Assembly (NCBI RefSeq): GCF_000203815.1
Contig: NW_004457644.1
Coordinates: forward strand, 372,001-436,000
From: Cavenderia fasciculata
Lineage: Eukaryota > Evosea > Eumycetozoa > Acytosteliales > Cavenderiaceae
Direction of reading: 5' to 3'
Length of the DNA stretch: 64,000 nucleotides
The stretch's first letter is position 1, and every line of letters starts with the position of its first letter. This document shows positions 31,243 to 42,759 of this stretch, piece by piece. Below the pieces are notes generated by a model. It was not told the DNA's origin. It saw only the letters and a list, made by a program, of their open reading frames with translations, and did not search any database. The translations under genes and the position numbers were made by a program.

Positions 31243-34200
31243 ATGGTCGACTACCTCATCAACAATAGAACTGAGGGTTGTCCATACAATGTCATACATA
31301 ACATTTTGGATGGCGATTCAACACCATCAGACAAATCAAAAGCTATCCAAATCATCGATGACCACATTCAAGATAATAGTCGTCAATATCTTGAAATTAG
31401 ATCGGATACGTACAAGTATGTCAACTCTATTGAATTGGCCAGATCATTGACCCCACCAAATACGATTGACGTTGGGGAGAATGTGATAGAGGGTTATCTA
31501 AACGATCTCTTGTCTCTCGAGTATGAAGAATTCTTTCAGTTTGAAAACGTCCAACACCACTTTATCACAGTTCAATTGGATATTGTCTACTATTTAATTG
31601 TCAATGTATTGCACCACAGTTTCCTATCTTACCAACAACTAGACGATATCAGATCACAATTCAAGGATATTCAATTCATTGAAAGACAAACACCAATATT
31701 CAAATATCAATCGCAAGAAACAACAAACCCCTATCTAACAATCGATGATCAAGCATTGGACAAGTGGAATACCTTTATTGCATTCGAGATTATATTAATC
31801 GAGGTTATATCTGCAATGAAGTTGACATTAAACTTGCGAGATGGATTTACCAATGCCATATCAACCTTGATATGCACTGGATCAACGATAGTCATTCCAA
31901 TTCTATTTTCAAATTATTATAAAAAGAGTATCGGTATTTGTATCGATTCAAAGGAACATCCGGAATCTTCGACTCTTTTTGATATAATTTGTAAATATGG
32001 TACATTGGGTCAAGTAAAGGCGGCACACCAAATAGTTCAAGAGTATGGAAATGACAAATTATTACAATGGTCATTGCACAAAGCCAATAGACCTCTCCTC
32101 ATCACTGCAAGAGCGGCAAGTGAGGCAGCAAAAACAAACAATCTAGAGGTGTTAAAGTATTTAGACGATATTAGTGAATCTAAACTTGCTCCATTCCACT
32201 TGAAAGTCTCGAGGTTCGATTTCCAAGCAAAGACAACACGATATCTCATCTCAACAAGACCAAACAGTCTCCTTCCCCACTACTCTTATCAAAGAGTTCT
32301 CGAAACATTGGATTTGGATTTCATCAATTGGTATGACAACTTTGTGAATCAAAACCAGTCAATCATAGATCAATTTAAAATGAAGGATAAGAAGAATGGA
32401 CAAAGAAATGATTATCCAATCATATTTTCAAGATATATCATTGAAAATCTATTTGAAAAGTCGAATCAAGAAATCATTAATTTATTGGAATATATCATCA
32501 ACAAATACAACATTACCAACAACCTCGATAGTATCAAAGGAATATTCAAATCAGAAGATATTATTTATAATTTAATGTCAGAATGTTGTGAGAGAGGAAA
32601 TTTAGAAATATTCAAATGGTTGGAACTTAATTTAAATCTATCATCACAATCAAAGATTCAACAACCACAAAGAATAGCAACAACTATATTTGATGATGCA
32701 TATCTCAATGGGATGAATGATGATTTGGTTGAATATCTTATTGAAAATAGATTCGAAGGTTTTGGTCCAGAATCTTGGAAGTATGTTGGTGAGAGTGGAG
32801 ATGAAAAACAATTACAATTAATGATTCGTGGAACAAATCAACAACAACACAATCAACTTTTCAATACAATAGCTAAATTCGCAATTCGAAAAGGGAATAT
32901 GAAAATATTAAATCAAAATATGATTCCAAATGAAATTATTTCACTCAATTTAACAAATTGTAATATTAGACATACAATTAGACATGGAAGAGGTGATTTG
33001 TTCATTCAAATGTATCTAAAACAAGCAACAATCAATGAAATCGAATCAATTTTACAACATTCAATAAGATCAGGACACCCAAGATGCACCAAATTAATCT
33101 ATCAAGAATTAATTAAACAACAAAAACAACAATCTATTCCACCATACCAACTCACTATCAAAGATCAACTATATTTAATATCCATCGAAGATATTACACT
33201 TTTAGACTATTTTATTCAACAACAAAGTTTGGATCCGAAATTGATCGATAGAAAACAATTTAGTCACATGACCCATCAATTTGGAATGATCGATCAGATG
33301 AAACGATACCTACTCGATAAAGGATTCAACAGCAAGTGGGAACCATCAACCAAAGTTCAACTCGAATCAAAGTCATTAAGATTCAACACAACAACATCCA
33401 ACCGAGAAAAGTCACCTCCCAAAGAAAGAAGCATTCGACTCGTATTCGGCAATGTTTACCTTTTACGAAAGATTCTTCGAGAGACAAGGTTTACACAGTC
33501 TGGATACAGAGTTTCTATTCCAATGGATATCCGATTGGATCTTAAATGGCTACTTTCAAAAAAAGCTTACAATTGGATCAAATATCTGGTTCATCGAAAA
33601 GAACCACTTCATGTTTCTCGCAACACAACACCACAGCTTGTCAATATCAAAGATGTAGAGCTCTTTCAAGTTGTTTATGACAACTATCGATCCTCCTTTT
33701 TAATCAAACCAGGCAATGATGACCAGAGCTGTTGGAGTTCCCGATACGACTACACAGTATATAGTCTCGAACAACTATCCAAACAGGTCGATCCATATCC
33801 CTATTTCCAGGACTCCCCTCCTTTTGAAAACCGATCCTCCCTTTATAACACGCTATCGGTATTATCTGACCAAGAGGTGATTGAGAAAGAACTGTCCGAT
33901 TTTATCAAAGAGTATGATCCATCTAGTATACCAAAGCAATGCGGATATCCCAAAAACTCAACATTCTGTCCAAAAGAACTGGTTTCTACATCTTTGAAGC
34001 AAAAAAATTTTTACGATTATCAAAGAAAGGACATTAGTTATTGGCACCATCACTATGTAGATTCATTCAAACAAGATATCTCAATTGATTCATTTGCTAT
34101 ATCTAAAGATTGGCAGGTAGTTAATTTTATCGATCGAAACAGAACTGAATCCTTTACCTCTCAAGACTTGGAACGAATTGAAGATGTCGATGTTTTCACT

Positions 34201-35484
34201 TATCTTCAACTTTATCGGCCAGACCTGGAAATAGAATCATCTCTTTATGATCATTCAATCATGAATAATAATGTTGGGATCAGAAACCGAATCTATTCTC
34301 ATGATGACATCAACTGCACACCCAATGCATACAACACACCCCATTCCAATCAATTGGCGTTCCTATACCTCGATCTCCAGGTTCCATTCGATCCCTCACT
34401 TTTCAAACCAAGACGACCTCATTTCCCCACATCAATCAAATTCCTCATTCATATTGGATTGGATCTAGAAAAGGCCTTTCATTTAACACTAAACAGTTAT
34501 GATGATAGATCTACCAATTTTATTTTAAAGCAAACGAAAAGAGAACAACTTGCAAAACTCCCATCAGGTTCAGATCCTTTCTTTAGGTACGATCCCACAC
34601 TCCTTGGCTGTTTGATGCCATCCAAATCATTTTCACAAGATATCAACATTCAAATCATGGAAGAAAGGCTCAAGGAAGATCGTGATGACTTTATCTACAA
34701 ATTCTACAGTGTGAAAATTAATAAGCCAATTCTTGACTACCTTTTCAATCATGGTGTACTATTCAAGAGAGACCTAATTGATTCGCTTTTGAATATTGGA
34801 GATGACGAGCGACTGAATGACATTGACCCAATGGAGTTTTCCAAACACCAAATCAGTCGTTGCGCTTCCTATGAACATACTCAAAACCTTGTCTCCCGTT
34901 TCCTCTCAATAAGCTACGCCAGAGGAGAAGGCAGTGTTTCTCTTGCAAATGTACCATTGTCAGTGTTTTCTCAATTTAACCTCGGGTTTTTTCAGAATTC
35001 TGACTTAAGATCGAGCAACCGAAGAGATTGCTTCAAATTAGTAATCGACAAATTAAAAGAAGAAACCAAAGAAATGGATTTGGAAACTGGAAAAATAACA
35101 ATGGAATCTGTTGTTGATATAATGGTTATCGATCGTTTGGTAGAGTCAAACCCAGATTGTTCAACCTTAATGCTTGACTATTGTTTGGATTTGATCACTA
35201 AAGATCTTCCAAGTGGTATTCTATCACAAAAGAAAATGGAACATTGTTACTGCAAATTGGTAGAATCTCAAAGTTTCGATCTTGCACTCGTAGTATCCAA
35301 GTATTTCAATATTAGATTTGATAATATTATCAAGAAATATGAATCTAAAATACCATTTCAAGCTGCCATCTTTTTTGGCAACACATTCAACTTGACCTTT
35401 GAAGATTTCCCAATTGAATTATTGTCACACCTTTCTCTTAAACAACAAGACTTTTTAAAAGATAAATTTAATAATAATAAATAA
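31243..35484 (+). CDS. Large ankyrin-like dictyostelid family protein, probably lacking its original 5' end
   Basis: The frame is open from 31180 to 35484; the first ATG is 31243 ('MVDYLINNRTEGCPYNVIHN'), giving 1413 aa. The protein starts in the middle of an ankyrin-like unit and lacks the 'FxKIWxN' start of the relative at 36.5 kb. Repeats of the type 'AKTNNLEVLKYLDDI', 'CERGNLEIFKWLELN' and 'AYLNGMNDDLVEYLIENRFE' run to ~600. From about residue 870 onward the sequence is a full-length relative of the fragment at 1357-3009. The C-terminal half may be a second family unit fused to the first. Role unknown. Its start lies almost on the FMO promoter, suggesting either a captured promoter or a truncated, perhaps silent, copy. 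Confidence 0.75.
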   Translation: MVDYLINNRTEGCPYNVIHNILDGDSTPSDKSKAIQIIDDHIQDNSRQYLEIRSDTYKYVNSIELARSLTPPNTIDVGENVIEGYLNDLLSLEYEEFFQFENVQHHFITVQLDIVYYLIVNVLHHSFLSYQQLDDIRSQFKDIQFIERQTPIFKYQSQETTNPYLTIDDQALDKWNTFIAFEIILIEVISAMKLTLNLRDGFTNAISTLICTGSTIVIPILFSNYYKKSIGICIDSKEHPESSTLFDIICKYGTLGQVKAAHQIVQEYGNDKLLQWSLHKANRPLLITARAASEAAKTNNLEVLKYLDDISESKLAPFHLKVSRFDFQAKTTRYLISTRPNSLLPHYSYQRVLETLDLDFINWYDNFVNQNQSIIDQFKMKDKKNGQRNDYPIIFSRYIIENLFEKSNQEIINLLEYIINKYNITNNLDSIKGIFKSEDIIYNLMSECCERGNLEIFKWLELNLNLSSQSKIQQPQRIATTIFDDAYLNGMNDDLVEYLIENRFEGFGPESWKYVGESGDEKQLQLMIRGTNQQQHNQLFNTIAKFAIRKGNMKILNQNMIPNEIISLNLTNCNIRHTIRHGRGDLFIQMYLKQATINEIESILQHSIRSGHPRCTKLIYQELIKQQKQQSIPPYQLTIKDQLYLISIEDITLLDYFIQQQSLDPKLIDRKQFSHMTHQFGMIDQMKRYLLDKGFNSKWEPSTKVQLESKSLRFNTTTSNREKSPPKERSIRLVFGNVYLLRKILRETRFTQSGYRVSIPMDIRLDLKWLLSKKAYNWIKYLVHRKEPLHVSRNTTPQLVNIKDVELFQVVYDNYRSSFLIKPGNDDQSCWSSRYDYTVYSLEQLSKQVDPYPYFQDSPPFENRSSLYNTLSVLSDQEVIEKELSDFIKEYDPSSIPKQCGYPKNSTFCPKELVSTSLKQKNFYDYQRKDISYWHHHYVDSFKQDISIDSFAISKDWQVVNFIDRNRTESFTSQDLERIEDVDVFTYLQLYRPDLEIESSLYDHSIMNNNVGIRNRIYSHDDINCTPNAYNTPHSNQLAFLYLDLQVPFDPSLFKPRRPHFPTSIKFLIHIGLDLEKAFHLTLNSYDDRSTNFILKQTKREQLAKLPSGSDPFFRYDPTLLGCLMPSKSFSQDINIQIMEERLKEDRDDFIYKFYSVKINKPILDYLFNHGVLFKRDLIDSLLNIGDDERLNDIDPMEFSKHQISRCASYEHTQNLVSRFLSISYARGEGSVSLANVPLSVFSQFNLGFFQNSDLRSSNRRDCFKLVIDKLKEETKEMDLETGKITMESVVDIMVIDRLVESNPDCSTLMLDYCLDLITKDLPSGILSQKKMEHCYCKLVESQSFDLALVVSKYFNIRFDNIIKKYESKIPFQAAIFFGNTFNLTFEDFPIELLSHLSLKQQDFLKDKFNNNK

Positions 35485-35580
35485 ATAAATTATGTGTTGC
35501 TCAAAAAAAAACATAGCCCCAAAAAAAAGAAATTATGGTCATCAAAGTACACATCACTTTCTTTTAGACAAAAATATATG

Positions 35581-36340
35581 ATGTCAAGTAGTAACAGTTT
35601 TAACGAATCAATCGGTGATAGAGTACCATTGCCAGAGAGTTTAGTACAATGGATTACGACAAACAACGTTAAAGTGACTCATCCATTCTATCTTCGTGAC
35701 ACCAATCAACAACAACAACAACAACAATCATCATTCAGTGATCATCAAAGCAACTATACTCCTTCGCACGACCAGTATTCTAATACATACAACTATTACC
35801 AAGATCAACAACAACAGTACTACAACAATCAACAACAACAACAACAACAACAACTATATGAAAACTATGATGATTATGATTATTATCAACAAGAAGAAGA
35901 AGAAGAACAACAACAACAGTATTATTATAATAATGACGAGGATTATTATTACTATAACCAAGAAGATGAAGAATATTACTATGAAGATGAATACTATGAT
36001 GAAGAAGAGGAGGAAGAAGAAGAAGAACAACCAACATATGTATTATCAGATGAACTGATAGCTATGTTTGCTAAAACTGAATTAAAGAGAAGAGGTAACT
36101 AACTAACGATCTTAGATAGATAAAAAATATAATATATAATATAATATAATCAATAATAATAATTCATTGCTAACCCAACTTTACTCAAATATCATCAATA
36201 TTAAATGTATTATTAATAATTTAGCTAAACAAAAGCAAGAGGAAGCAGAGTATTTAGCAGATTCAAAGTTAGTTATTAAATCAATCAACCCTGTGGAATC
36301 TATTCCCAATCAACTCCCAATCAACTTTAAACAACAATGA
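35581..36340 (+). CDS. Low-complexity Q/Y/E-rich protein of unknown function
   Basis: Two exons in phase: 35581-36094 and 36225-36340 (209 aa). A short ordered-looking start, 'VPLPESLVQWITTNNVKVTH' then 'PFYLRD', is followed by ~110 residues dominated by Q, Y, N and E/D. The end is helical and charged ('ELIAMFAKTELKRR' joined to 'AKQKQEEAEYLADSKLVIKS') and finishes 'QLPINFKQQ'. The composition is prion-like. ATG 35581 is preferred over 35578 (adjacent) and an upstream TTG. I do not recognise a family. The small second exon is supported by phase and by the continued helical sequence. Confidence 0.65.
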
Positions 36341-36494
36341 TCATCATCATCATCTTCAACCCATAACCAACAATTTACAAACAACTTTGCAACAATTGGG
36401 ATATCTTTTTAAAAAAAAACAAAAAATAGAAACAATAGAGAACAACATTACAACTCAGTATACATATGTATACTTACTAGTCTATCTAATAATA

Positions 36495-38837
36495 ATGATA
36501 ACAAAAAAAGAAGAAATATACTTTTGGAAGATATGGAAGAATAGATATATAGTGTTAAACATTTGGAATTCAATACCAAAACTTCGAAATGGACACTTGG
36601 AAGAGTACAGACTTACATTTCAACTAGTCAAGTACAATGAATGGAATGATGCAACAGAGATGATTGATAATGGTCATTTGAACTTGTTGTTGGACAAGTT
36701 GCTGTATCGACCAAACGATCATATCAACTGGACAAACCAATCGATTCACGCACTCATTCGGTCAACATCTCCACTCAGGAATGATGTATTCAATCACATA
36801 TACAAGGACTTGGCATTACGACATGACCTATTTGACTATGAAAGTTTGATAAAGGAAGCAGTGTCTAATGGTGACGCGGATATTATACGTACTCTGGTCA
36901 CTCAAACGTATCCGTCAAAGTTGTCAACTACTCATGCCTACCACTGGGCAGTCTTGTATAACAAATACCACGTACTCGCGTTGCTCAAACAGCTCGATGT
37001 GCCGTTTGCCTTGAACCCCTTGTCAACACACTACCCAGGGTATGACTTTGTCGATGCTTGTACCGGATATTTGGGTGATTCAAGGTACTTTAGATGGGCA
37101 CTCGAGCACCAACCTCAACTCGTACAAGACAACCTACAGTACATCCCACCAACCCAATTCTATCTAATGGGTGATGTCGAGTTGATCAACCGGTATGTTC
37201 TCAACCCCTACACACATTGTATGCCACCTCATTTGGCCAGTTCAGGCACCGACCAAGATTTCATTGGAGGACTCGATTTTGGGGCCAACCATTCAGGTGA
37301 TCTTTCCCTTGCCACTCTTCAATCGGATGTATTCAATCAAGTGCTTTCCCAACGAGGTGATCCAATCAAGAGAATAGATCTAGTGCAGACTATAATTGAA
37401 AGGACAGAACCTGAATGGCTCAAGCGTCACTACAACAACTCGTTTGCAATGTTTTTAGAGGAACAACAGCAAGAGTTTGATGTATTTCTACCGGCCATTG
37501 ATATTGGTGTCAATCAAGTAGACGACGAAAAACATATGAATGCCATCACTCATGCCATGGAACTGATCAAAGCCAATAGAATCATTCTAAAGACACTCGA
37601 ATTTGAAAAGGTCACAGAAAACATTAAATCACTCAATACCCGCTTTTATTGGTTGGTGCTAGAGACATTTATGATAGAGATGAAATACTTGAAATATTAT
37701 ACAGGAATCAAGACATTTATTGAAAAGCATCACAAGTACTCAAATTGGAAAAGTAAATTCTATGAAATTTGTTTCCAATTCCTCATCAATCAAAATGTAT
37801 CTTGGAATATCATCTTGGATATTTTTGGAGACACTTTATTTGATATTCCAAATAATGATATTTACACCAACATTGAACTTGTCATTAGAAAACAAACACA
37901 ACCTCTTATTCCAATAGATGATTTAAATTCAATTGATTTTCTATTAAAATTATTAAAATTCAAAAAGAATCAAATAGATAGTAATAATAATAATAGTAGT
38001 ACTCAACTCTTATCCTCTTCATCTTCTTCCTCAAAGATTGAACAATTTAAAATTTACAATTATAATAGACAAACCAATGAATCACCGTCATTGACAACTG
38101 AAAGTATTTGGGAGGAATTATTACAAGATCACAATGAAATTCATTCAGTCATTATTGATTGCCATGTTGTATTTCCTACAAGTCTTGTACCACTTGTCCC
38201 CCTTCATCTATTGGATCGTGTATATAGTAGAGCCATTATAAAACAAGACGATGCATTATTGGAACAAGTCAAACTTGTTTATAACAAGTCAAACATGAAC
38301 TTGTACGGTTCATTTTTAAATGCCAATCATATTCCACTTAAAAGTCGGCCCAAATACCTCCTTGACAACTTTGGAAAGGGACTTGTTACAAACTATCTAT
38401 GTTGCAAATATGTTGGTAGAAAGGGTTCGATTGAACTATTTGATTTATTCAATCAATACAAGGCCTATGGTTCAAAAGAGCGTTGTCTTGGTTTTGCATT
38501 AGGTTATGCAAGACATGAATTGGTTCAACATATATTGTTAAACATGTTTTCAAACAGCGATGCCAAAGTACCTTGGTCAACCGTTTCACCCTTTATAGTA
38601 GGTCATACAGGTTTGTCTAGATTCATTATATTAGATGGTACAATTGAAAGGGAAGCAATTCTAAAGAAAGCAATGCAATCTAGAAATTTGAAAATGGTTT
38701 CAGAATTATTAGAATTATTCAAACTTGACAATACCTCTTTAAAAATTAAATTCCCATCCATTAGTCTATCATTAATTGATTTAAAAAATAGAAAGAATCA
38801 AAATCTACATTTAGATAAAAAAATAAATTTAATTTAA
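36495..38837 (+). CDS. Ankyrin-like dictyostelid family protein (FxKIWxN start)
   Basis: A single exon of 780 aa from ATG 36495; the frame is open further upstream, but only through unlikely K/I/Y-rich sequence. The start 'IYFWKIWKNRYIVLNIWNSI' is the hallmark of this dictyostelid family. It is followed by helical ankyrin-like units ('AVSNGDADIIRTLVTQTYP', 'AVLYNKYHVLALLKQL', 'AMQSRNLKMVSELLELF') and an N/S-rich spacer near residue 500. No catalytic motif is visible. The stop lies only 18 bp from the stop of the convergent TBC gene, so the transcripts must overlap in their 3' ends. A scaffold role is inferred. Confidence 0.85.
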   Translation: MITKKEEIYFWKIWKNRYIVLNIWNSIPKLRNGHLEEYRLTFQLVKYNEWNDATEMIDNGHLNLLLDKLLYRPNDHINWTNQSIHALIRSTSPLRNDVFNHIYKDLALRHDLFDYESLIKEAVSNGDADIIRTLVTQTYPSKLSTTHAYHWAVLYNKYHVLALLKQLDVPFALNPLSTHYPGYDFVDACTGYLGDSRYFRWALEHQPQLVQDNLQYIPPTQFYLMGDVELINRYVLNPYTHCMPPHLASSGTDQDFIGGLDFGANHSGDLSLATLQSDVFNQVLSQRGDPIKRIDLVQTIIERTEPEWLKRHYNNSFAMFLEEQQQEFDVFLPAIDIGVNQVDDEKHMNAITHAMELIKANRIILKTLEFEKVTENIKSLNTRFYWLVLETFMIEMKYLKYYTGIKTFIEKHHKYSNWKSKFYEICFQFLINQNVSWNIILDIFGDTLFDIPNNDIYTNIELVIRKQTQPLIPIDDLNSIDFLLKLLKFKKNQIDSNNNNSSTQLLSSSSSSSKIEQFKIYNYNRQTNESPSLTTESIWEELLQDHNEIHSVIIDCHVVFPTSLVPLVPLHLLDRVYSRAIIKQDDALLEQVKLVYNKSNMNLYGSFLNANHIPLKSRPKYLLDNFGKGLVTNYLCCKYVGRKGSIELFDLFNQYKAYGSKERCLGFALGYARHELVQHILLNMFSNSDAKVPWSTVSPFIVGHTGLSRFIILDGTIEREAILKKAMQSRNLKMVSELLELFKLDNTSLKIKFPSISLSLIDLKNRKNQNLHLDKKINLI

Positions 38838-38855
38838 TAAATTTATTTCAATATA

Positions 38856-41695
38856 TTACATAATAATACAAGGTTTATCATCCATGACTTCTGATAGATT
38901 TACTCTACTTGGACTCATTGGAGAAGGAGGTGGGATTGCATTATTTGTATTTGATTTGGGTGTAGTTGGAGGAAATGAACTTCTATTTTGTGATACAGGT
39001 GTTAGAGGTGGTGCAATGTTGTGAGTTGGTTTTTTAGATGATACAGGTGTTGAAGGTGTAATTGATTGATTTGGATTTTGTTTCTTTGGTGTTGAAAATG
39101 GTGTAAAACTATTATTATTATTATTATTGTTATTTGTCATTGGTGGTGAAGGTGATCTTAATTGATGAATGGTTTTAATTAATGGTTCAGGTGTAATTTT
39201 TCTAATTAATTGTTGGAAATCTTTGTTGTGGCTACTTCCACTACCACCACCTTCATTTGTTTGATTGTTATTATTATTGCTATTATTATTATTTTTACTA
39301 TTTGCTGTACAGTTTATATTTGATTTTGATTTTGATTCTTTATCTTTAATAAATAAACGGTCCTCGTCTAATAAATGAAAAGAATTGGATCTACGTTTAA
39401 GTGGTGGAACAGACCCTGAAGTGATTGTATAGTCTGTGATTTCTGCTGAATGATCTGGTGTTTGGAAACTATCCAAAATGAGTGGAAAATCCTGACTAAT
39501 CTTTTTCAATCCTTCAAAAGTAGTCTGTGCCTCTAAAGAATCCAACAACTCTTGAGTATTCTTTTTCAACTCGTTTGTAACCTCTTCCGGCATTGTGTCA
39601 TAATGGTGTTTATAAAATATACTATGTACATGATCAATCATTGATTTTACTTCTGATTTTGTCATAAATGTCTTATTTTCAACTGCAAATGATTTAAATA
39701 TTACTAAAAGAAGAATAGAATAGATAATATTAATATATAAATCTATGAATATAAATTAAATTTATATTCTTTCTGCTTACATCTTAATTTTTGATCAAAA
39801 GAACCATGAGACAAGATAGTGATACCCTTTACCAATTCTTTAAAATTTAAAATCTTGTCATTATCTTCATCCATTGCTTCAAACATTTTTTCGAGTAATC
39901 TATTTAAATCACGGCCTGATCCCTCTTGGTTAGCATCCTTCCAATCAGGAAGAAAACGAAGAATAATCTGATGGAATTGTAAATATCCAATTCCAGTTCC
40001 ATCATGTGATAATACATCAAATTCCTCTTTTAATCCTTTTAATTTTAATAAACTAACTATAAAAATAAAAATATAAATATTAGTATAAATTTGAAAAGAC
40101 CGTTGAGTATACTACGGTCTATGGATTTTTTTTTGGTCTCTTACAAGATGTATATTTCATTAAATATTTCAAATCTTTTTGATCAGCACTTTCTTTTACT
40201 TGTTTCTTTGTAATTTGCCAATGTTTTAACTTTAAATCTTGTATTTTCTTTCTTGATATTACAATACCAATTCTCTTTTGTGAACTGGCAATGATTTCGT
40301 ATAGTTTTGTAGGATTGTTTTTGAATGATAAAATATTGACTACCTGTGCATGTGATTTGGCCATCATCAGTGCATCGATATTTGCTTCTATCAATGCCAA
40401 TCCTACTTCTAATAAAACTTTACTTCCTCTTATAAATACATTATCCCATATTATTAATGCATACTAAATAATAAATAAAAATTAAATAAAGAATAATTAA
40501 TAAATCCAATCATAGGTCAAAGATGATAATTTTCTATTACATACTTGTGCTGGAAGAATGGTTGAAAATAAACAAAGGAACCATTCAATGGTAATAATTT
40601 GTATGACTACACCAATACTATTAAAATGAGCTGTCAATTCTGGAAACATTTCTTGCATCAAATCATAAAATACTTGTTGATCGATTTGTGCATCCAACAT
40701 TGTATGTGTATAGTATTGTGGTAAAACTCTTTCAGCTATACTATTTAAACACCAAAATGCTTGTTCCTCTGAAGAAATTAAATAATAATTAATTAATAAT
40801 CAAGTTTTGAAATTATTAAATAATAATTAACAATCGTTTAAACCATTACATACCATTATCAATAACAAGTAATAACATAAATGTAACATAATTTAAAGAT
40901 TGACAATAACCAACCGATGGATTATTTATACTATAAACCAATAAAACCCTATACATTTTCTCTTTAAATTCTTGGTCTTGTGCCAACATGTGTGTTGGAA
41001 ATGTTCTTTCCAAATCCTAATTAAATAAATAAAAGGTCAATCTTTTGCATTCAATGATGGTTATCCATTCTATTCTTATTCTATTAACATACAAGTGATA
41101 TCTCTGTCTTGTAATTCTTTAGAGGTAATTCATCTTTTAAAAGTTTATGATAATGAGCCTTTTTGAAATCATCCAAAACGATTGAATCCAAGAATACAAG
41201 CCATATGCTCTTACGATGAACAGATGCGATACCTCGATTAACCAAATCATGGAATGTCTTGTCATGTTCGAATCTCTTGATATTGTTAATGTCACCTTGA
41301 CACTTGTTGTGAATGAATTGATTCCACTCTTCTTTTACAATCGTAGTATCATTCTCTTCCATCTTTATCAAGTATTCTATCAATTCTCCATCATCGCGTC
41401 CATCATACTTGAATCCAAATGTATCCAAGAATGGTGTAGTAGTAGTACTAGTATTACTATTTGTTGTTGTTGTTGTAGGTGTCGTTGTATCTTTATTTTT
41501 GGTTGTTGTAGTTGTATTACTATCATTATTATCTTTATTATCTTCTTCTTCTCCTATAAACGTATTATTCTCCTCTACTTCTTCTTCTTCTTCTTTTCTA
41601 TTTATAGATGGTTGTTGTTGTTGTTGTTGTTGTAATTCATGACGACTTGGTGGTGGTGTACTACTACCAGTACTTTCACTCACCGGTGATGACAT
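38856..41695 (-). CDS. TBC-domain Rab GTPase-activating protein with EF-hand region and CaaX end
   Basis: Six exons in phase: 41695-41093, 41016-40854, 40768-40545, 40463-40145, 40056-39781, 39703-38856 (810 aa). A Q/T/N-rich start of about 100 residues precedes the TBC domain ('NRGIASVHRKSIWLVFLDS', 'VGYCQSLNYVTFMLLLV', 'EEQAFWCLNSIAERVLP', 'IIWDNVFIRG'). An EF-hand-like segment follows ('FEAMDEDNDKILNFKELVKG'), and then a disordered S/P/N/T tail ending 'DDKPCIIM'. The last four residues fit a CaaX box, so farnesylation or geranylgeranylation and membrane attachment are expected. The TBC-plus-EF-hand order resembles animal TBC1D8/TBC1D9. It would inactivate a Rab on a membrane, perhaps under Ca2+ control. 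A GATA microsatellite lies in the leader. Confidence 0.85.
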
Positions 41696-41703
41696 GAATG
41701 AAG

Positions 41704-41779
<76 letters not shown>

Positions 41780-42759
41780 TGATAAATAACTATACTAATA
41801 TATATTATACTTCATTGATATACATATATATATATATATCTTTAGATCATGTGATTTCATCATTAATCAAAAAACAGACATGTTTGTCTCTACGCTTTCT
41901 CCTCAGATTTTTTATTGCTGAGCTGGATTCTTTCTTTTTTTTTTTTCAACAGAGACAAGTTTGGGTGATCGACTTTGTGTGTCTTTGAGAACTAGAAAGA
42001 AAGAAAGATAACTACGAGTTTATACAACAAATAAAATAGTTTTTAATAGTTTAATATTTATTGCCTTTAAGAGAAACTTTTGTAATCGATACACCTCGTC
42101 ACTATGGTGTTATTGATAATAATAATATTAATTACGAGAGAACAACCTAACCGTCATGAACCAAACCAGCTCTGCTCTTCTGTTCTTGTGTGCTGTGGAG
42201 GGAACCCCTTTTTCAAATTTTCGATTTTTTTCTTTTTTTTTTGTTCTCTCTCATCTCACGCACCAACCCTGAAAAATTGAAGTGAAATTTTATTGTGAGT
42301 CTAGCTCTTAATTAATTGTTGTTGTTTTAAACGTTAAAAATTGGATCCAGTCGAATTCCAAGGAAACACGTGGAATTCCATCTACAATCCTATCCCCTAT
42401 AGCATCTAATAGTAGTACTATTGATTAGAGAGTCGACTTTTGTTATACTCTATTTTATTATTATTTATATTTATACATACATACCTACCTACCTATATAT
42501 TTCTAAACTTTTAGTTTTAGTTTACCCGTTTACTCCTCGTTATACATATTCATTCATTACATTCACTCATCACATTCATTCATTCAGATAGCATCTCACT
42601 ACTCACACTCATTGTACATAGTAATAATACAGAAATTTATATATATTAAAAAAGAAACACAGAAAAGAAACAAAACAAAACAGATAAATCAATAATCATT
42701 GTATAATAAAGTAACATTACAACCACAATATATAGTATAGTAGTATAGTAGTAGTAGTA
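41696..42759 (+). promoter_or_regulatory. Divergent intergenic region TBC gene / SNF2 gene, with GATA microsatellite
   Basis: About 1.06 kb between divergent starts. It begins with a (GATA)n microsatellite and an AT repeat near 41820-41840. It then has T-rich tracts, a moderately GC stretch near 42150-42270, and a pyrimidine/ACC-rich leader with 'tacatacatacctacctacc' and 'cattcattcattcag'-like repeats before the SNF2 ATG. No gene is seen. Confidence 0.45.
41706..41779 (+). repeat. (GATA)n microsatellite, about 18 units
   Basis: An uninterrupted GATA tandem of roughly 74 bp begins only about 10 bp upstream of the TBC gene start codon. On that gene's sense strand it is TATC repeated, so it probably lies in the 5'UTR or core promoter. 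Length polymorphism is likely. Confidence 0.9.

Noticed and set aside
36358-36366. AACCCATAA matching the dictyostelid upstream element of snRNA-type genes
   Set aside because: The expected RNA start ~60 bp downstream falls into plain AT-rich leader of a protein gene, and no structured RNA is visible there.
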